NCBI GenBank assembly: GCA_016873715.1
Contig: VGWF01000020.1
Span: 1 to 43,912, forward strand
DNA: 43,912 nucleotides
DNA from: Lentisphaerota bacterium
Lineage (GTDB): Bacteria > Verrucomicrobiota > Kiritimatiellia > PWTM01
Direction of reading: 5' to 3'
Under the pieces are notes generated by a model that ran no database searches, was not told where the DNA came from, and saw nothing but the letters and a program-made list of their open reading frames with translations. Position numbers and translations under genes: made by a program. Positions 15,088 to 22,606 of this stretch are shown here, piece by piece (positions within the stretch are counted from its first letter, which is position 1; each line of letters begins with the position of its first letter).

Positions 15088-16383
15088 CTACACCAGCGCC
15101 CACGGCCCTCGGTACGCGCGGGACATCATGCGCGCCGCCTGCAGGTCGCCCTCGAAGGCCTCCTTCGCCGGGTTCCACTTCAGCGGCCGGCGGAGCTGCA
15201 TCGCGATGTTGCCGAGGTTGCAGACGGTGGTCGTGCGGTGCCCGATGGCCAGGTCCGCGACCGGCTTCGCGCGGCTGCGGATGCAGTCGAGGAAGTTCGC
15301 CATGTGCGCGTTGCCGCTGTCGCCGCCCTTGCCCGCGCCGCCGTCGATCGCCAGCAGCGCCTCGTCGCTGGCCTTGAGCTTGGACCGCGAGACATCGATC
15401 CAGCCCTTCGTGCCGAAGAACTTCACGTTGCCGTCGTAGACGCCGTCGGTGCGCGTGCGGACGCGCAGCCGGACGCCGCTCGCGTAGGTCGCCGTGAAGT
15501 CGACGCGCGTCGGAGCCGTGAAGAGGCCGGAGCCGGGGAACTCGCCGAAGCCCTCGACGCCGACCGGGCCGGACTCGTCCATGCCGAGCGCCCACTGGGC
15601 GATGTCGACGTAGTGCGCGCCCCAGTTGGTCGTCTGCCCGCCCGCGTAGTCCATGATGTAACGGAACTGGTAGTGCGTCCGCTGCGACGTGTACGGCGCC
15701 CACGGCGCGGGGCCGAGCCAGAAGTCGTAGTCGAGCCCCTCGGGCACGGGCACGGGCGCCCAGGTGGCGCCGACGTGCTTGTTGTTCGCCGGGATCAGGA
15801 TGTCGATGTGGTCGATCGTCCCGAGATGGCCCTTCGCGATGATGCCGGCGACGTAGCGGAAGGAGGCGTCGGACCGCTGCATCGTGCCGGTCTGGCCGAC
15901 GCGGCCGTGCTTGCGCAGCTCGGCGACGAGGACCTGGCCCTCGCGGATGCTGTGGGTCAGCGGCTTCTCGACGAACACGTCCTTGCCGTTGCGGATCGCG
16001 TCGAGCGCCGGCAGCACGTGCCAGTGGTCGGGCGTCGACACGACGATCGCGTCGAGGTCCTTCCGCCGCGTGATCTCGCGGAAGTCGCCGACCGCCGCGC
16101 AGCCGGTGTCGCCCTGGCCCGCGTCGACCTTCTTCGCCGCCTTCGCCGCGACGATGCGGTCGACGTCGCAGACCGCGACGATGCGCGCGCCCTTGTCGCG
16201 CAGCTTGAGGACCCGCTCGATGTTGCCCATCCCCATGCCGCCGACGCCGACGAAGCCGAACGCAACCTGCTTCGAGGGGGCGTCCGCGCCGAGCACGCGG
16301 GAGGGGATGATCTGCGCGGCCGCGACGGCCGCCGCGGCGGCCGAGGAGGACTTGAGGAAGCTCCGACGGGAAACCGGGTTCAT
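15088..16383 (-). CDS. Tat-exported Gfo/Idh/MocA family oxidoreductase
   Basis: 431 aa. A twin-arginine signal (SRRSFLKSSSAAAAAVAAAQ) is followed by the NAD(P)-binding Rossmann motif FGFVGVGGMGMGNIERV and the family EKP motif (VFVEKPLTHS). The C-terminal alpha/beta domain holds NWGAHYVDIAQWAL, with its catalytic-type His. Export by Tat implies folding with tightly bound cofactor before transport, typical of PVC-group members. The likely reaction is oxidation or reduction of a sugar or glycoside hydroxyl. Its ATG overlaps the stop of the upstream HEAT gene (ATGA). A DUF1080 gene lies just upstream, so this is probably one operon for periplasmic 3-keto-sugar chemistry. Substrate unknown. Confidence 0.9.
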   Translation of the reverse strand: MNPVSRRSFLKSSSAAAAAVAAAQIIPSRVLGADAPSKQVAFGFVGVGGMGMGNIERVLKLRDKGARIVAVCDVDRIVAAKAAKKVDAGQGDTGCAAVGDFREITRRKDLDAIVVSTPDHWHVLPALDAIRNGKDVFVEKPLTHSIREGQVLVAELRKHGRVGQTGTMQRSDASFRYVAGIIAKGHLGTIDHIDILIPANNKHVGATWAPVPVPEGLDYDFWLGPAPWAPYTSQRTHYQFRYIMDYAGGQTTNWGAHYVDIAQWALGMDESGPVGVEGFGEFPGSGLFTAPTRVDFTATYASGVRLRVRTRTDGVYDGNVKFFGTKGWIDVSRSKLKASDEALLAIDGGAGKGGDSGNAHMANFLDCIRSRAKPVADLAIGHRTTTVCNLGNIAMQLRRPLKWNPAKEAFEGDLQAARMMSRAYRGPWALV

Positions 16384-16934
16384 GCCGCACCTCCGCCCAG
16401 GATCTTGAAGGCCGCGCGCGCGGCGATCGTTCCGGCCAGCCCGTCGCGGGCGGGGCCGGAGAGTTTCGAAAGGGCCGCCTGGAGCGCCGCGTCGACCTCG
16501 GCGCCCGGGATGTTCTCCAGCGCGTACCGGGCCACGTCGCTCGTCTTCGCGTTCTCCAGCAGCGGCGCGAGGGCCGGGACGGCGGCCGCGGAGCCGATCA
16601 CGGACAGCATGCGGCAGGCGAAATCGCGCGCGGCGGCCGTGCAGCCGGCGTCCGCGAGGATGGCCAGCACCTTCTTCTCGAGGGCGGGATACTGGGCGGG
16701 ATCGGCGTCGAAGATCAGCGTCTGGAGACCGGAGGCGAGCGTGCGGTCGCCGCCGAACTCCATCTTCGCGACTTCCTTCCACGGATCCGGCGACTTCTTG
16801 AACTCGTCCATCCGCTTGTCCACGTCGGCGTTCTTGAGCGGATCGCTCGACGCCCGCTTGTCCTGCGCCTGCGCGGCCACCGCGGCGATCCCCGCCGCCG
16901 CCAGCGTCAGGCCGGCCGTTGCTCGTTCGTTCAT
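16380..16934 (-). CDS. Secreted HEAT-repeat-like helical protein
   Basis: 184 aa. A signal peptide (MNERATAGLTLAAAGIAAVAAQAQ) precedes helical repeats such as [21 protein letters not shown] and VARYALENIPGAEVDAALQAAL, the HEAT/PBS-lyase pattern often found in PVC proteins. Probably a scaffold or adaptor in the periplasm. It sits between DUF1080 (upstream) and Gfo/Idh/MocA (downstream, 4-base overlap), so translation is coupled with the oxidoreductase. It could be a partner or assembly factor of that enzyme. Similar HEAT segments occur fused to PVC dehydrogenases and cytochromes. Confidence 0.75.
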   Translation of the reverse strand: MNERATAGLTLAAAGIAAVAAQAQDKRASSDPLKNADVDKRMDEFKKSPDPWKEVAKMEFGGDRTLASGLQTLIFDADPAQYPALEKKVLAILADAGCTAAARDFACRMLSVIGSAAAVPALAPLLENAKTSDVARYALENIPGAEVDAALQAALSKLSGPARDGLAGTIAARAAFKILGGGAA

Positions 16935-17007
16935 CCGGATGTCTCCCGAGGTTTCAGTATTAGGTTTCAGGAAGGAGGAGTTTGAAGCTGAAGACGCGCC
17001 TTATGAA

Positions 17008-17049
17008 CTCCGCTCTTGGCTCTCCGCTCTCCGCTCTTGGCTCTCCGCT
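17008..17049. repeat. Heptamer repeat array (6 units)
   Basis: Six consecutive 7-mers alternate CTCCGCT and CTTGGCT. The last one runs into the stop codon of the DUF1080 gene (17048-17050). A degenerate heptad stretch (GGTTTCA, GTATTAG, GTTTCAG) lies nearby at about 16953-16975. Confidence 0.75.
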
Positions 17050-17764
17050 ACTTCAGCGCGCGGATCTTGAGGTTCCGGTACGCCACTTCGTCGTTGTGAT
17101 CCTGCAGCAGCAGGTGGCCGTCGGGCCATTCGCCGAAGCCGGCGATCTTGGAGAACTTGCTCTTGGCGACCTCGGCGCGGAAGGCGTCGGAGCCGCGCTC
17201 GTAGTCCACGACCTTGGCGCCGTTGAGCCAGTGCTCGACGTGCTTGCCCTTCACGACGACGCGCGCGGAGTTCCACTCGCCGATCGGGTTGACCTTCTTG
17301 TCCTTCGCTGCCGGCAGGATGTCGTAGAGCGAGCCGACGGTGCGGTTGCCGTCGCGGCCGAGCTTCGCGTCGGGGTGGTTGTCGTCGTCGAGCACCTGGA
17401 ACTCGCAGCCGACGCCATGGCCGCCCTGCGCGCGGGTCGGGTCGATGAAGTACTTCAGCCCGCTGTTCGCGCCCTTCGTCAGCCGGAACTCGAAGCAGAG
17501 CTCGAAGTCGGCGAAGCGGTCCTTCGTGATGATGTCGCCGGATTTCGCGGCCTTGCCGATGGTCAGCGTGCCGTCGACCGCTTTCCACCCCGCGCCGATC
17601 TCGGGCTTCGCGAGACCCTTCCACGCGTCGAGGCTCTTGCCGTCGAACAGCAGCTTCCAGCCGTCCGCCATTTCCTGCGAGGTCAGCGTGTTGGACTCCG
17701 CCGCCCCCGCGACGCACGCGACGAGAACCGCACCCGCCATCCACCCGGCCATCCGCTTCATCAT
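17048..17764 (-). CDS. DUF1080 protein (3-keto-disaccharide hydrolase-like)
   Basis: 238 aa. A signal peptide (residues 1-22) precedes a jelly-roll domain of the DUF1080/PF06439 type: GWKLLFDGKSLDAWKGL at the start, FELCFEFRLTKGANSGLKYF, CEFQVLDDDNHPDAK in the middle and EVAYRNLKIRAL at the end, all typical. Characterised relatives cleave 3-keto-glycosides made by Gfo/Idh/MocA-type or other sugar-3-dehydrogenases. Here a HEAT protein and such an oxidoreductase lie downstream on the same strand. GGGGAG precedes the ATG pair at 17764/17761. A second DUF1080 protein at 22.6 kb is only distantly similar. Confidence 0.88.
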   Translation of the reverse strand: MMKRMAGWMAGAVLVACVAGAAESNTLTSQEMADGWKLLFDGKSLDAWKGLAKPEIGAGWKAVDGTLTIGKAAKSGDIITKDRFADFELCFEFRLTKGANSGLKYFIDPTRAQGGHGVGCEFQVLDDDNHPDAKLGRDGNRTVGSLYDILPAAKDKKVNPIGEWNSARVVVKGKHVEHWLNGAKVVDYERGSDAFRAEVAKSKFSKIAGFGEWPDGHLLLQDHNDEVAYRNLKIRALK

Positions 17765-17870
17765 GCGATCTCCCCGGCAGCCGGACGCGCCGGCGCCCGG
17801 ACAAGCCGTGGCGATCCTAGCACGCCCGCCGCGCGCGGATAAACCCCGAATCGCGGGGCGGACGCGGACT

Positions 17871-18030
17871 CAACATCCAACATCCAACAGCCAACGCCCA
17901 ACAACCAACATCCAACTCCGCTCCGAGTTCTCCGCGCTTGGCTCCGGTCCGACACTCGTCACCCGCCACTTGCCACTGTCGCCCCCGCCCCTCGTCCCTC
18001 GTCCCTCGCCCCTCGTCCCTCGCCCCTCTC
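17871..18030. repeat. Heptamer repeat arrays upstream of the toxin-antitoxin cassette
   Basis: Seven units of the CAACATC type lie at 17871-17919 and six of the CCCTCGT/CCCTCGC type at 17989-18030. Degenerate heptads (ACTCGTC, ACCCGCC, ACTTGCC, ACTGTCG) lie between. This fills most of the 345-base gap 17765-18110. No coding sequence is seen in that gap. Confidence 0.8.
17944..17992. repeat. Left direct repeat flanking the TA cassette
   Basis: 49 bases nearly identical to 18767-18816 (two substitutions and one C-run length change). The pair brackets the promoter, antitoxin and toxin genes. Confidence 0.8.
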
Positions 18031-18036
18031 CGTCGA

Positions 18037-18064
18037 TTGACGGATCCTGTTCTCGTGGTAGACT
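18037..18064 (+). promoter_or_regulatory. Promoter of the toxin-antitoxin operon
   Basis: TTGACG (18037-18042), 16-bp spacer, TAGACT (18059-18064). A good sigma70-type match, immediately followed by the palindromic operator. Confidence 0.65.
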
Positions 18065-18070
18065 TCGAGT

Positions 18071-18088
18071 CAGACCAGATCTGGTCTG
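18071..18088. promoter_or_regulatory. 18-bp perfect palindrome, probable operator for TA autoregulation
   Basis: CAGACCAGATCTGGTCTG is fully self-complementary and lies at the expected transcription start, 7 bases past the -10 element and 22 bases before the antitoxin ATG. A further GTCTG follows. Phd/VapB antitoxins usually bind such palindromes to repress their own operon. Confidence 0.65.
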
Positions 18089-18110
18089 GTCTGTGATTGG
18101 AGTGGCTGAA

Positions 18111-18365
18111 ATGATCGTGAACACCGTGACGGAAGCTAAGGCTCATCTGTCTGAACTGCTTGATCTTGTGAGTCGTGGGGAGGAGGTCATCCTGAGCCGT
18201 GCCAGGAAGCCTGTGGCCGTCCTTCAGCCCTATCGTCGGTCCGGACGGCCGCGTCAGCCGGGTGGTCTGCGGGGACAGATACGGATTTCCCCCGACTTCG
18301 ACTCCCTGCCGCCGGAGATCGCGGAGGCCTTCGGAGCAAAGGCGGATGGAGGCGCGACGCCGTGA
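18111..18365 (+). CDS. Phd/YefM-type antitoxin
   Basis: 84 aa. The N-terminal part (MIVNTVTEAKAHLSELLDLV, then GEEVILSRARKPVAVLQPY) is the Phd/YefM fold, a dimeric DNA-binding domain. The C-terminal third (ISPDFDSLPPEIAEAFGAK) is the usual toxin-neutralising tail, which resembles FDELPEDI-type endings of VapB partners. GGAG lies 8 bases before the ATG at 18111. The stop overlaps the toxin GTG, coupling translation so that antitoxin is made first. Its likely operator is the palindrome at 18071-18088. Confidence 0.88.
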   Translation: MIVNTVTEAKAHLSELLDLVSRGEEVILSRARKPVAVLQPYRRSGRPRQPGGLRGQIRISPDFDSLPPEIAEAFGAKADGGATP

Positions 18366-18739
18366 ACCTCCTTCTCGATACCCATGTCGTCCTTTGGTGG
18401 CTGGCGGACGCCCCGGAACTGGGCGCCGGGGCGCGCGACGCGATTGCCGACCGGGCCAACATCGTTCACGTCAGTGCCGCCACCGCATGGGAGATCGTTG
18501 TGAAGCGCGCCCTGGGAAAACTGGAGATCCCGGACCGATGGGAGCAGGCCCTGGCGGAAGAGCCGTTCTCGCAACTGGCCGTTTCCTGGCGCCATGCGTT
18601 GCAGGTCGGGAAGCTCCCGGATGTCCACCGCGACCCCTTTGACCGGCTGCTCGTCGCCCAGGCGATCGTCGAAGGCCTGACGCTGGTCACCCGCGACGAA
18701 GTCCTCAACCGCTACGGCATCGCCACACTGAAGGCGTAG
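18362..18739 (+). CDS. vapC: PIN-domain toxin (VapC family)
   Basis: 125 aa, normal VapC length. A PIN-domain ribonuclease that cleaves RNA when free of antitoxin. The acidic metal site is visible: Asp6 in LLLDTHVVLWW, Glu in SAATAWEIVVK, Asp in DPFDRLLVAQA and Asp in TLVTRDEVL. The YGI ending is typical. GTG start at 18362 overlaps the antitoxin stop. This VapC subgroup (LLDTHVxLWW) usually pairs with Phd-type antitoxins, as here. No trace of a transposase is seen; the flanking ~50-bp direct repeats are the only sign of transfer. Confidence 0.92.
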   Translation: MNLLLDTHVVLWWLADAPELGAGARDAIADRANIVHVSAATAWEIVVKRALGKLEIPDRWEQALAEEPFSQLAVSWRHALQVGKLPDVHRDPFDRLLVAQAIVEGLTLVTRDEVLNRYGIATLKA

Positions 18740-18766
18740 CCACGCGTTCTCCGTCCCCACCCCTAC

Positions 18767-18816
18767 CCGGTCCGGCACTCGTCACCCGCAACTTGCCACT
18801 GTCGCCCCCCGCCCCT
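18767..18816. repeat. Right direct repeat flanking the TA cassette
   Basis: 50 bases matching 17944-17992. It ends six bases before the stop codon of the Mrp gene. Confidence 0.8.
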
Positions 18817-18821
18817 GATCC

Positions 18822-20159
18822 TCACTCCGCCAGCGCCGCGAGCGTGTCGTAGGGGTAGATGGACGATGTGTGGCCGTCGGACCAGTGGATCGCGACGGCG
18901 TAGTTGCCCATCGGCTCGATGTGCGTCGGCTCGACGGCTTCGGGCACCGTGGCGGGGTCGAGCTTCTTCTCGCCCGTCCGTTCGTCGACGCACAGCGCGC
19001 AGGAGCAGGCGCGGCGAAGCAGGGCGGGCGACACGACCGACGCTGCGCCGTCCGTCGGCGCGACGACGATCCCGCGACCCGGCTCCCAACTCACCGCGGG
19101 CGGAGCGCCGGCGCCGTGGCGCAGGCGGCTGACCTCTCGCACGACCGCCGCGCCGAGCTCGCGGAACGCCGCGGCGGCCGGCCCCTCCGGCTCGGCCAGC
19201 ACGACTGGGCGTCCGCCGTCGCTCCACGTGGAGATCTCCTCGCGGATCGGAAGGTCGACCGCCGTGCGGATGCCGAACTGGTTCACCAGCCGCTCGCGCG
19301 CACCGGCGCCGAAGGGGCGGTGGCGCGTGCCGCAGCCGGGGCAGTCGTACCAGCTCATGTTCTCGACGACGGCGACGACCGGCACCCTGAGCTTGTCGAA
19401 CATCTGGATGCCCTTGACGACGTCGACGAAGCTGAGCTTCTGCGGCGTGGTGACGATCACGGCGGCGGAAACCGGCACTCGCTGCATCAGCGTGAGCTGG
19501 ATGTCGCCCGTGCCCGGCGGCATGTCGACGACGAGGTGGTCCAGCTCGCCCCACTCGGTCTGCGTGAGAAGCTGGTCGAGGACCTGGCTGACCATCGGGC
19601 CGCGCATGATCGCCGGGCCGCCCTGCGGTGCGGCGAAGCCGAAGGACATCAGCTTCACGCCCTCGTAGACCAGGGGTTGGATGCGGTTGCCGCGCGCGTA
19701 GACCTCGGTCTCCGCCGGCGAGACCATTGTCGGCAGGCTCGGGCCGAAGATGTCGGCGTCGAAGAGCCCGACGCGCGACCCGAGGCCCGCGAGGGTGTAG
19801 GCAAGGTTGACCGCGACGGTCGACTTCCCCACCCCGCCCTTGCAGCTCGAGACGGCGAGGATCGTCCCGACGCCCTCGAGCCCGTTTCCGGAGGGCGACG
19901 GCGGGCGCGGGCGCGCGGCGGCGGAGAGGGTCACGTCGACCGACTTCACCCACGGCAGGGCGCGCAGCGCCTCGACGCATTGCGTCCGGAACTGCTCCTT
20001 GATCGGACAGGCGGGCGTGGTCAGTTCGAGGGTGAATCGCACGCGGCCGTCGTCGAGCCCCGCCAGGTTCTTGACGAACCCGAGCGAGACGATGTCCCGC
20101 CCGAGGTCGGGGTCGATGATGACGCGCAACGCATCCAGCGCTTCCGATTCGCGGTTCAT
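18822..20159 (-). CDS. Mrp/ApbC-type Fe-S carrier ATPase with C-terminal DUF971 domain
   Basis: 445 aa. Three parts: an N-terminal MIP18/DUF59 domain (about 1-80, IIDPDLGRDIVSLGFVKN and TTPACP), a P-loop ATPase of the Mrp family (about 95-345) and a C-terminal DUF971 domain (about 355-445). The ATPase has the deviant Walker A CKGGVGKST (106-114), FDADIFGPSLP and MPPGTGD. CPGCG near residue 267 is the CxxC that bridges an Fe-S cluster in the dimer. The DUF971 domain carries LLRRACSCALCVDERTG and IHWSDGHTSSIYPYDTL. Such proteins bind and deliver Fe-S clusters in the cytoplasm. The DUF971 tail, known in Mrp fusions, adds three cysteines. The start at 20159 has GGAAGGG upstream. Confidence 0.92.
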   Translation of the reverse strand: MNRESEALDALRVIIDPDLGRDIVSLGFVKNLAGLDDGRVRFTLELTTPACPIKEQFRTQCVEALRALPWVKSVDVTLSAAARPRPPSPSGNGLEGVGTILAVSSCKGGVGKSTVAVNLAYTLAGLGSRVGLFDADIFGPSLPTMVSPAETEVYARGNRIQPLVYEGVKLMSFGFAAPQGGPAIMRGPMVSQVLDQLLTQTEWGELDHLVVDMPPGTGDIQLTLMQRVPVSAAVIVTTPQKLSFVDVVKGIQMFDKLRVPVVAVVENMSWYDCPGCGTRHRPFGAGARERLVNQFGIRTAVDLPIREEISTWSDGGRPVVLAEPEGPAAAAFRELGAAVVREVSRLRHGAGAPPAVSWEPGRGIVVAPTDGAASVVSPALLRRACSCALCVDERTGEKKLDPATVPEAVEPTHIEPMGNYAVAIHWSDGHTSSIYPYDTLAALAE

Positions 20160-20191
20160 GGCAGCCCTTCCGAAAGGGATGAATCTACCGC

Positions 20192-21085
20192 ATGCGGCGC
20201 GCGCGTTCCACGCCGCGGCCGGTTGCCCTGGTGCTTATGGTCCCGACCGCGACGGAGCGCGGCCCTCCAGATCGGATTCCACGGGGACATGAGAGGACGG
20301 ACCTGGAGGGCGCCGCTCCGTCGGCGCCGTGCAAGAGACCCTCGAAGCAAGGTCCGTCGCTGATCGCCTCACATCATGCGGCGCGCGCGTTCCACGTCGC
20401 GTCCGGTTGCCCTGGTGCTTATGGTTCCGGCCGCGACGGAGCGCGGCCCTCCAGATCGGATTCCACAGGGGCACGAGAGGACGGACCTGGAGGGCGCCGC
20501 TCCGTCGGCGCCGTACAAGAGACCCTCGAAGCAAGGTCCGTCGCTGATCGCCTCACATCATGCGGCGCGCGCGTTCCACGCCACGTCCGGTTGCCCTGGT
20601 GCTTATGGTTCCGGCCGCGACGGAGCGCGGCCCTCCAGATCGGATTCCACAAGGACACGAGAGGACGGACCTGGAGGGCGCCGCTCCGTCGGCGCCGTAC
20701 AAGAGACCCTCGAAGCAAGGTCCGTCGCTGATCGCCTCACATCATGCGGCGCGCGCGTTCCACGCGGCGGCCGGTTCCCGGATCCCCGCCTGGGTGCTTG
20801 CGGTTCCGGCCGCGACGGAGCGCGGCCCTCCAGATCGGATTCCACAGGGACACGAGAGGACGGACCTGGAGGGCGCCGCTCCGTCGGCGCCGTGCAGGAG
20901 ACCCTCGGAACAGGGTTCGTCGACTCACAGCATGCGACGCGCGCGCTCCACGCCGCGTCCGGTGGCCCGGATCCCCGCCTGGGTGCTTACAGTTCCGGCC
21001 GCGACGGAGCGCGGCCCTCCAGATCGGATTCCACAGGGACATGAGAGGACGGACCTGGAGGGCGCCGCTCCGTCGGCGCCGGCCG
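20192..21085. repeat. Five ~184-bp tandem repeats built on a long inverted repeat
   Basis: Units start at 20192, 20376, 20560, 20744 and 20932 (lengths 184, 184, 184, 188 and a last partial of about 150). Units 2 and 3 are nearly identical; 4 and 5 carry a small insertion near GGATCCCCGCCTGGGT. Each unit contains 21-nt arms, in unit 1 at 20250-20270 and 20303-20323, pairing at 19 of 21 positions around a 32-nt loop. The array fills the gap between the Mrp and agarase-like genes (20160-21133) with no supported coding sequence. Single copies occur at 26776, 30190 and, degenerate, 33700. Confidence 0.9.
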
Positions 21086-21133
21086 GGGCCGCCGGCCCCG
21101 GCTGCAGAAGGCGGCCTGCCGCGCGGGATCGCC

Positions 21134-22510
21134 TCACCGCCGGTCGAGGACCGGCCAGACGCGCTCGTTGAGGGCGCGCATGCGGTCGAGCAGGTCCGGG
21201 TAGGGCTTGAACACGTTGTTGACGATGCCCTTGTTGGAGTCGCGGTTGGACGGATCGGAGCGGGTGTCGGTCGGATCGTTGTCGATGTACTTGAACCAGT
21301 GCCAGCCGACGAAGTGCGGCGATTCGAGCAGGCCGAGGGCGAAGTTCTGGTAGTAGAGCCCGCGTTCGCGCTGGGTCTTCACGGTCCAGCCGGCGCCGGA
21401 GATGTTGCCCATGCCGGAGTCCATGCCCTTCGCGTACCACTCGGTCACCATCAACGGCCGGCCGGCGGCGGCGGCAAGCGGCGCGAGCTTCGCGGGATCG
21501 GGGCTCCAGACGCCGTAGTAGTTCATCGAGACGATGTCCACGTGCGCCCCGCACGCGCGGTACAGGTCCGGCTTCCGGTGGTCCGAACCGTGGAGCCGGC
21601 TGCCGAGGTAGAGGTGGTTCGGGTCGGCGGCGCGGATCGCGGCGGCGCAGATGGCGAAGTAGCGGTCCGCGACGACGGAAAGGAAGGAGGAGCGGTCGGC
21701 GTCGCCCCAGCCCTTCGGTCCCTTCGCCGCGCCGCGCTCCTTCACCCACGCCTCGGCGGCCTTCCGTCCCGGATCGCCGGCGGGCAGCGCGAGAAACCGG
21801 TCCAGCGCGTCGTCCGGGAAGGGAAGCTCGTTGTCGGAGAAGTGCCCGACGCACAGCGGGTCGTCGCGGACCTCCGCGAGCGCGGCGGCGGCGTTGGTGC
21901 GCGCATGCGTCTCGAACGCCGGGTCGAAGACATGGATGCAGTTGTTGCTGAAGGCGAGGTGACCGGAGGTCTGCCACGCGCCGCGGTGCCGGCTGCCGTA
22001 GCGGGCCATCATGTTGAGCTGCGTCATGTAGGGCAGCGCGTTCGTGGCGCGGCGGAGGGTCGCCCAGTCGGAAAAGCAGGCCGTGGTGTTGAATCCGTTC
22101 GTCCGTAGCAGGTCGAGGGTCGCCCGCGCCCAGCCGTCCTCGTCGCCGAACTTCTCCTTCAGCGCCTCGCGACCGCGCCCCGACTTGCCCGGGGACACGC
22201 TGCAGACGCCGACGCTGTACCACGCGCAGCCGTCCGGGTCGGCCATCGTCCAGCCCTCCGCGTTCTTGAGCACGCGGAAGAAGCCGGGGGCCGCGAGTTT
22301 CCGGTCGGTCCGGCCGCCGTAGCGGTTGAGCGGCGGCGCGCGCATCGACTCCCAGCCGTCGACGGCGGCGACCGACCGCGTCTCGCGCGGGGTCCAGGTC
22401 TTGTCCGTGGGCTTGCGCTTCGTGTCGACCGTCACGACGGCGGGGTCGGCCGCCATCACGGCGGGCATCGCGAACAACAGGCAGCCGATCACCGGCCGCA
22501 GGCGGCTCAT
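21134..22510 (-). CDS. Secreted glycoside hydrolase resembling GH50 agarases
   Basis: 458 aa. A signal peptide (MSRLRPVIGCLLFAMPAVMA) is followed by a (beta/alpha)8 catalytic domain. Landmarks are GFFRVLKNAEGWTMADPDG near residue 75, HFSDNELP (candidate acid/base Glu), YGVWSP, PLMVTEWYAKGMDS (candidate nucleophile Glu) and the C-terminal FVGWHWFKYIDNDP with SNRDSNKGIV. This arrangement resembles clan GH-A enzymes of the GH50 agarase type, but the family call is from memory of motifs. Substrate could be agarose-like or another beta-galactan. GAGG lies before the ATG at 22510. A DUF1080 gene and its hairpin lie directly upstream. Confidence 0.72.
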   Translation of the reverse strand: MSRLRPVIGCLLFAMPAVMAADPAVVTVDTKRKPTDKTWTPRETRSVAAVDGWESMRAPPLNRYGGRTDRKLAAPGFFRVLKNAEGWTMADPDGCAWYSVGVCSVSPGKSGRGREALKEKFGDEDGWARATLDLLRTNGFNTTACFSDWATLRRATNALPYMTQLNMMARYGSRHRGAWQTSGHLAFSNNCIHVFDPAFETHARTNAAAALAEVRDDPLCVGHFSDNELPFPDDALDRFLALPAGDPGRKAAEAWVKERGAAKGPKGWGDADRSSFLSVVADRYFAICAAAIRAADPNHLYLGSRLHGSDHRKPDLYRACGAHVDIVSMNYYGVWSPDPAKLAPLAAAAGRPLMVTEWYAKGMDSGMGNISGAGWTVKTQRERGLYYQNFALGLLESPHFVGWHWFKYIDNDPTDTRSDPSNRDSNKGIVNNVFKPYPDLLDRMRALNERVWPVLDRR

Positions 22511-22555
22511 GGGGGACCTCGATTCCCGGGCGAGGGCGGATTCCGGGGGGATCTT

Positions 22556-22598
22556 CCAAGGATTGGAAGCCGCTTCGCACGCGGTTTCCAACCCTTGG
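22556..22598 (-). terminator. 18-bp imperfect hairpin after the DUF1080 gene
   Basis: Arms 22556-22573 and 22581-22598, with one mismatch and one G-U pair on either strand, around a 7-nt loop. The core is a TTCCAA/TTGGAA palindrome. It lies just past the stop codon at 22607 and likely ends that transcript. Confidence 0.55.
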
Positions 22599-22606
22599 AC
22601 AACGGC

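Noticed and set aside
20192-21085. CRISPR array
   Set aside because: The units are about 184 bp and repeat throughout their length, with no short repeat/unique spacer alternation and no cas genes.
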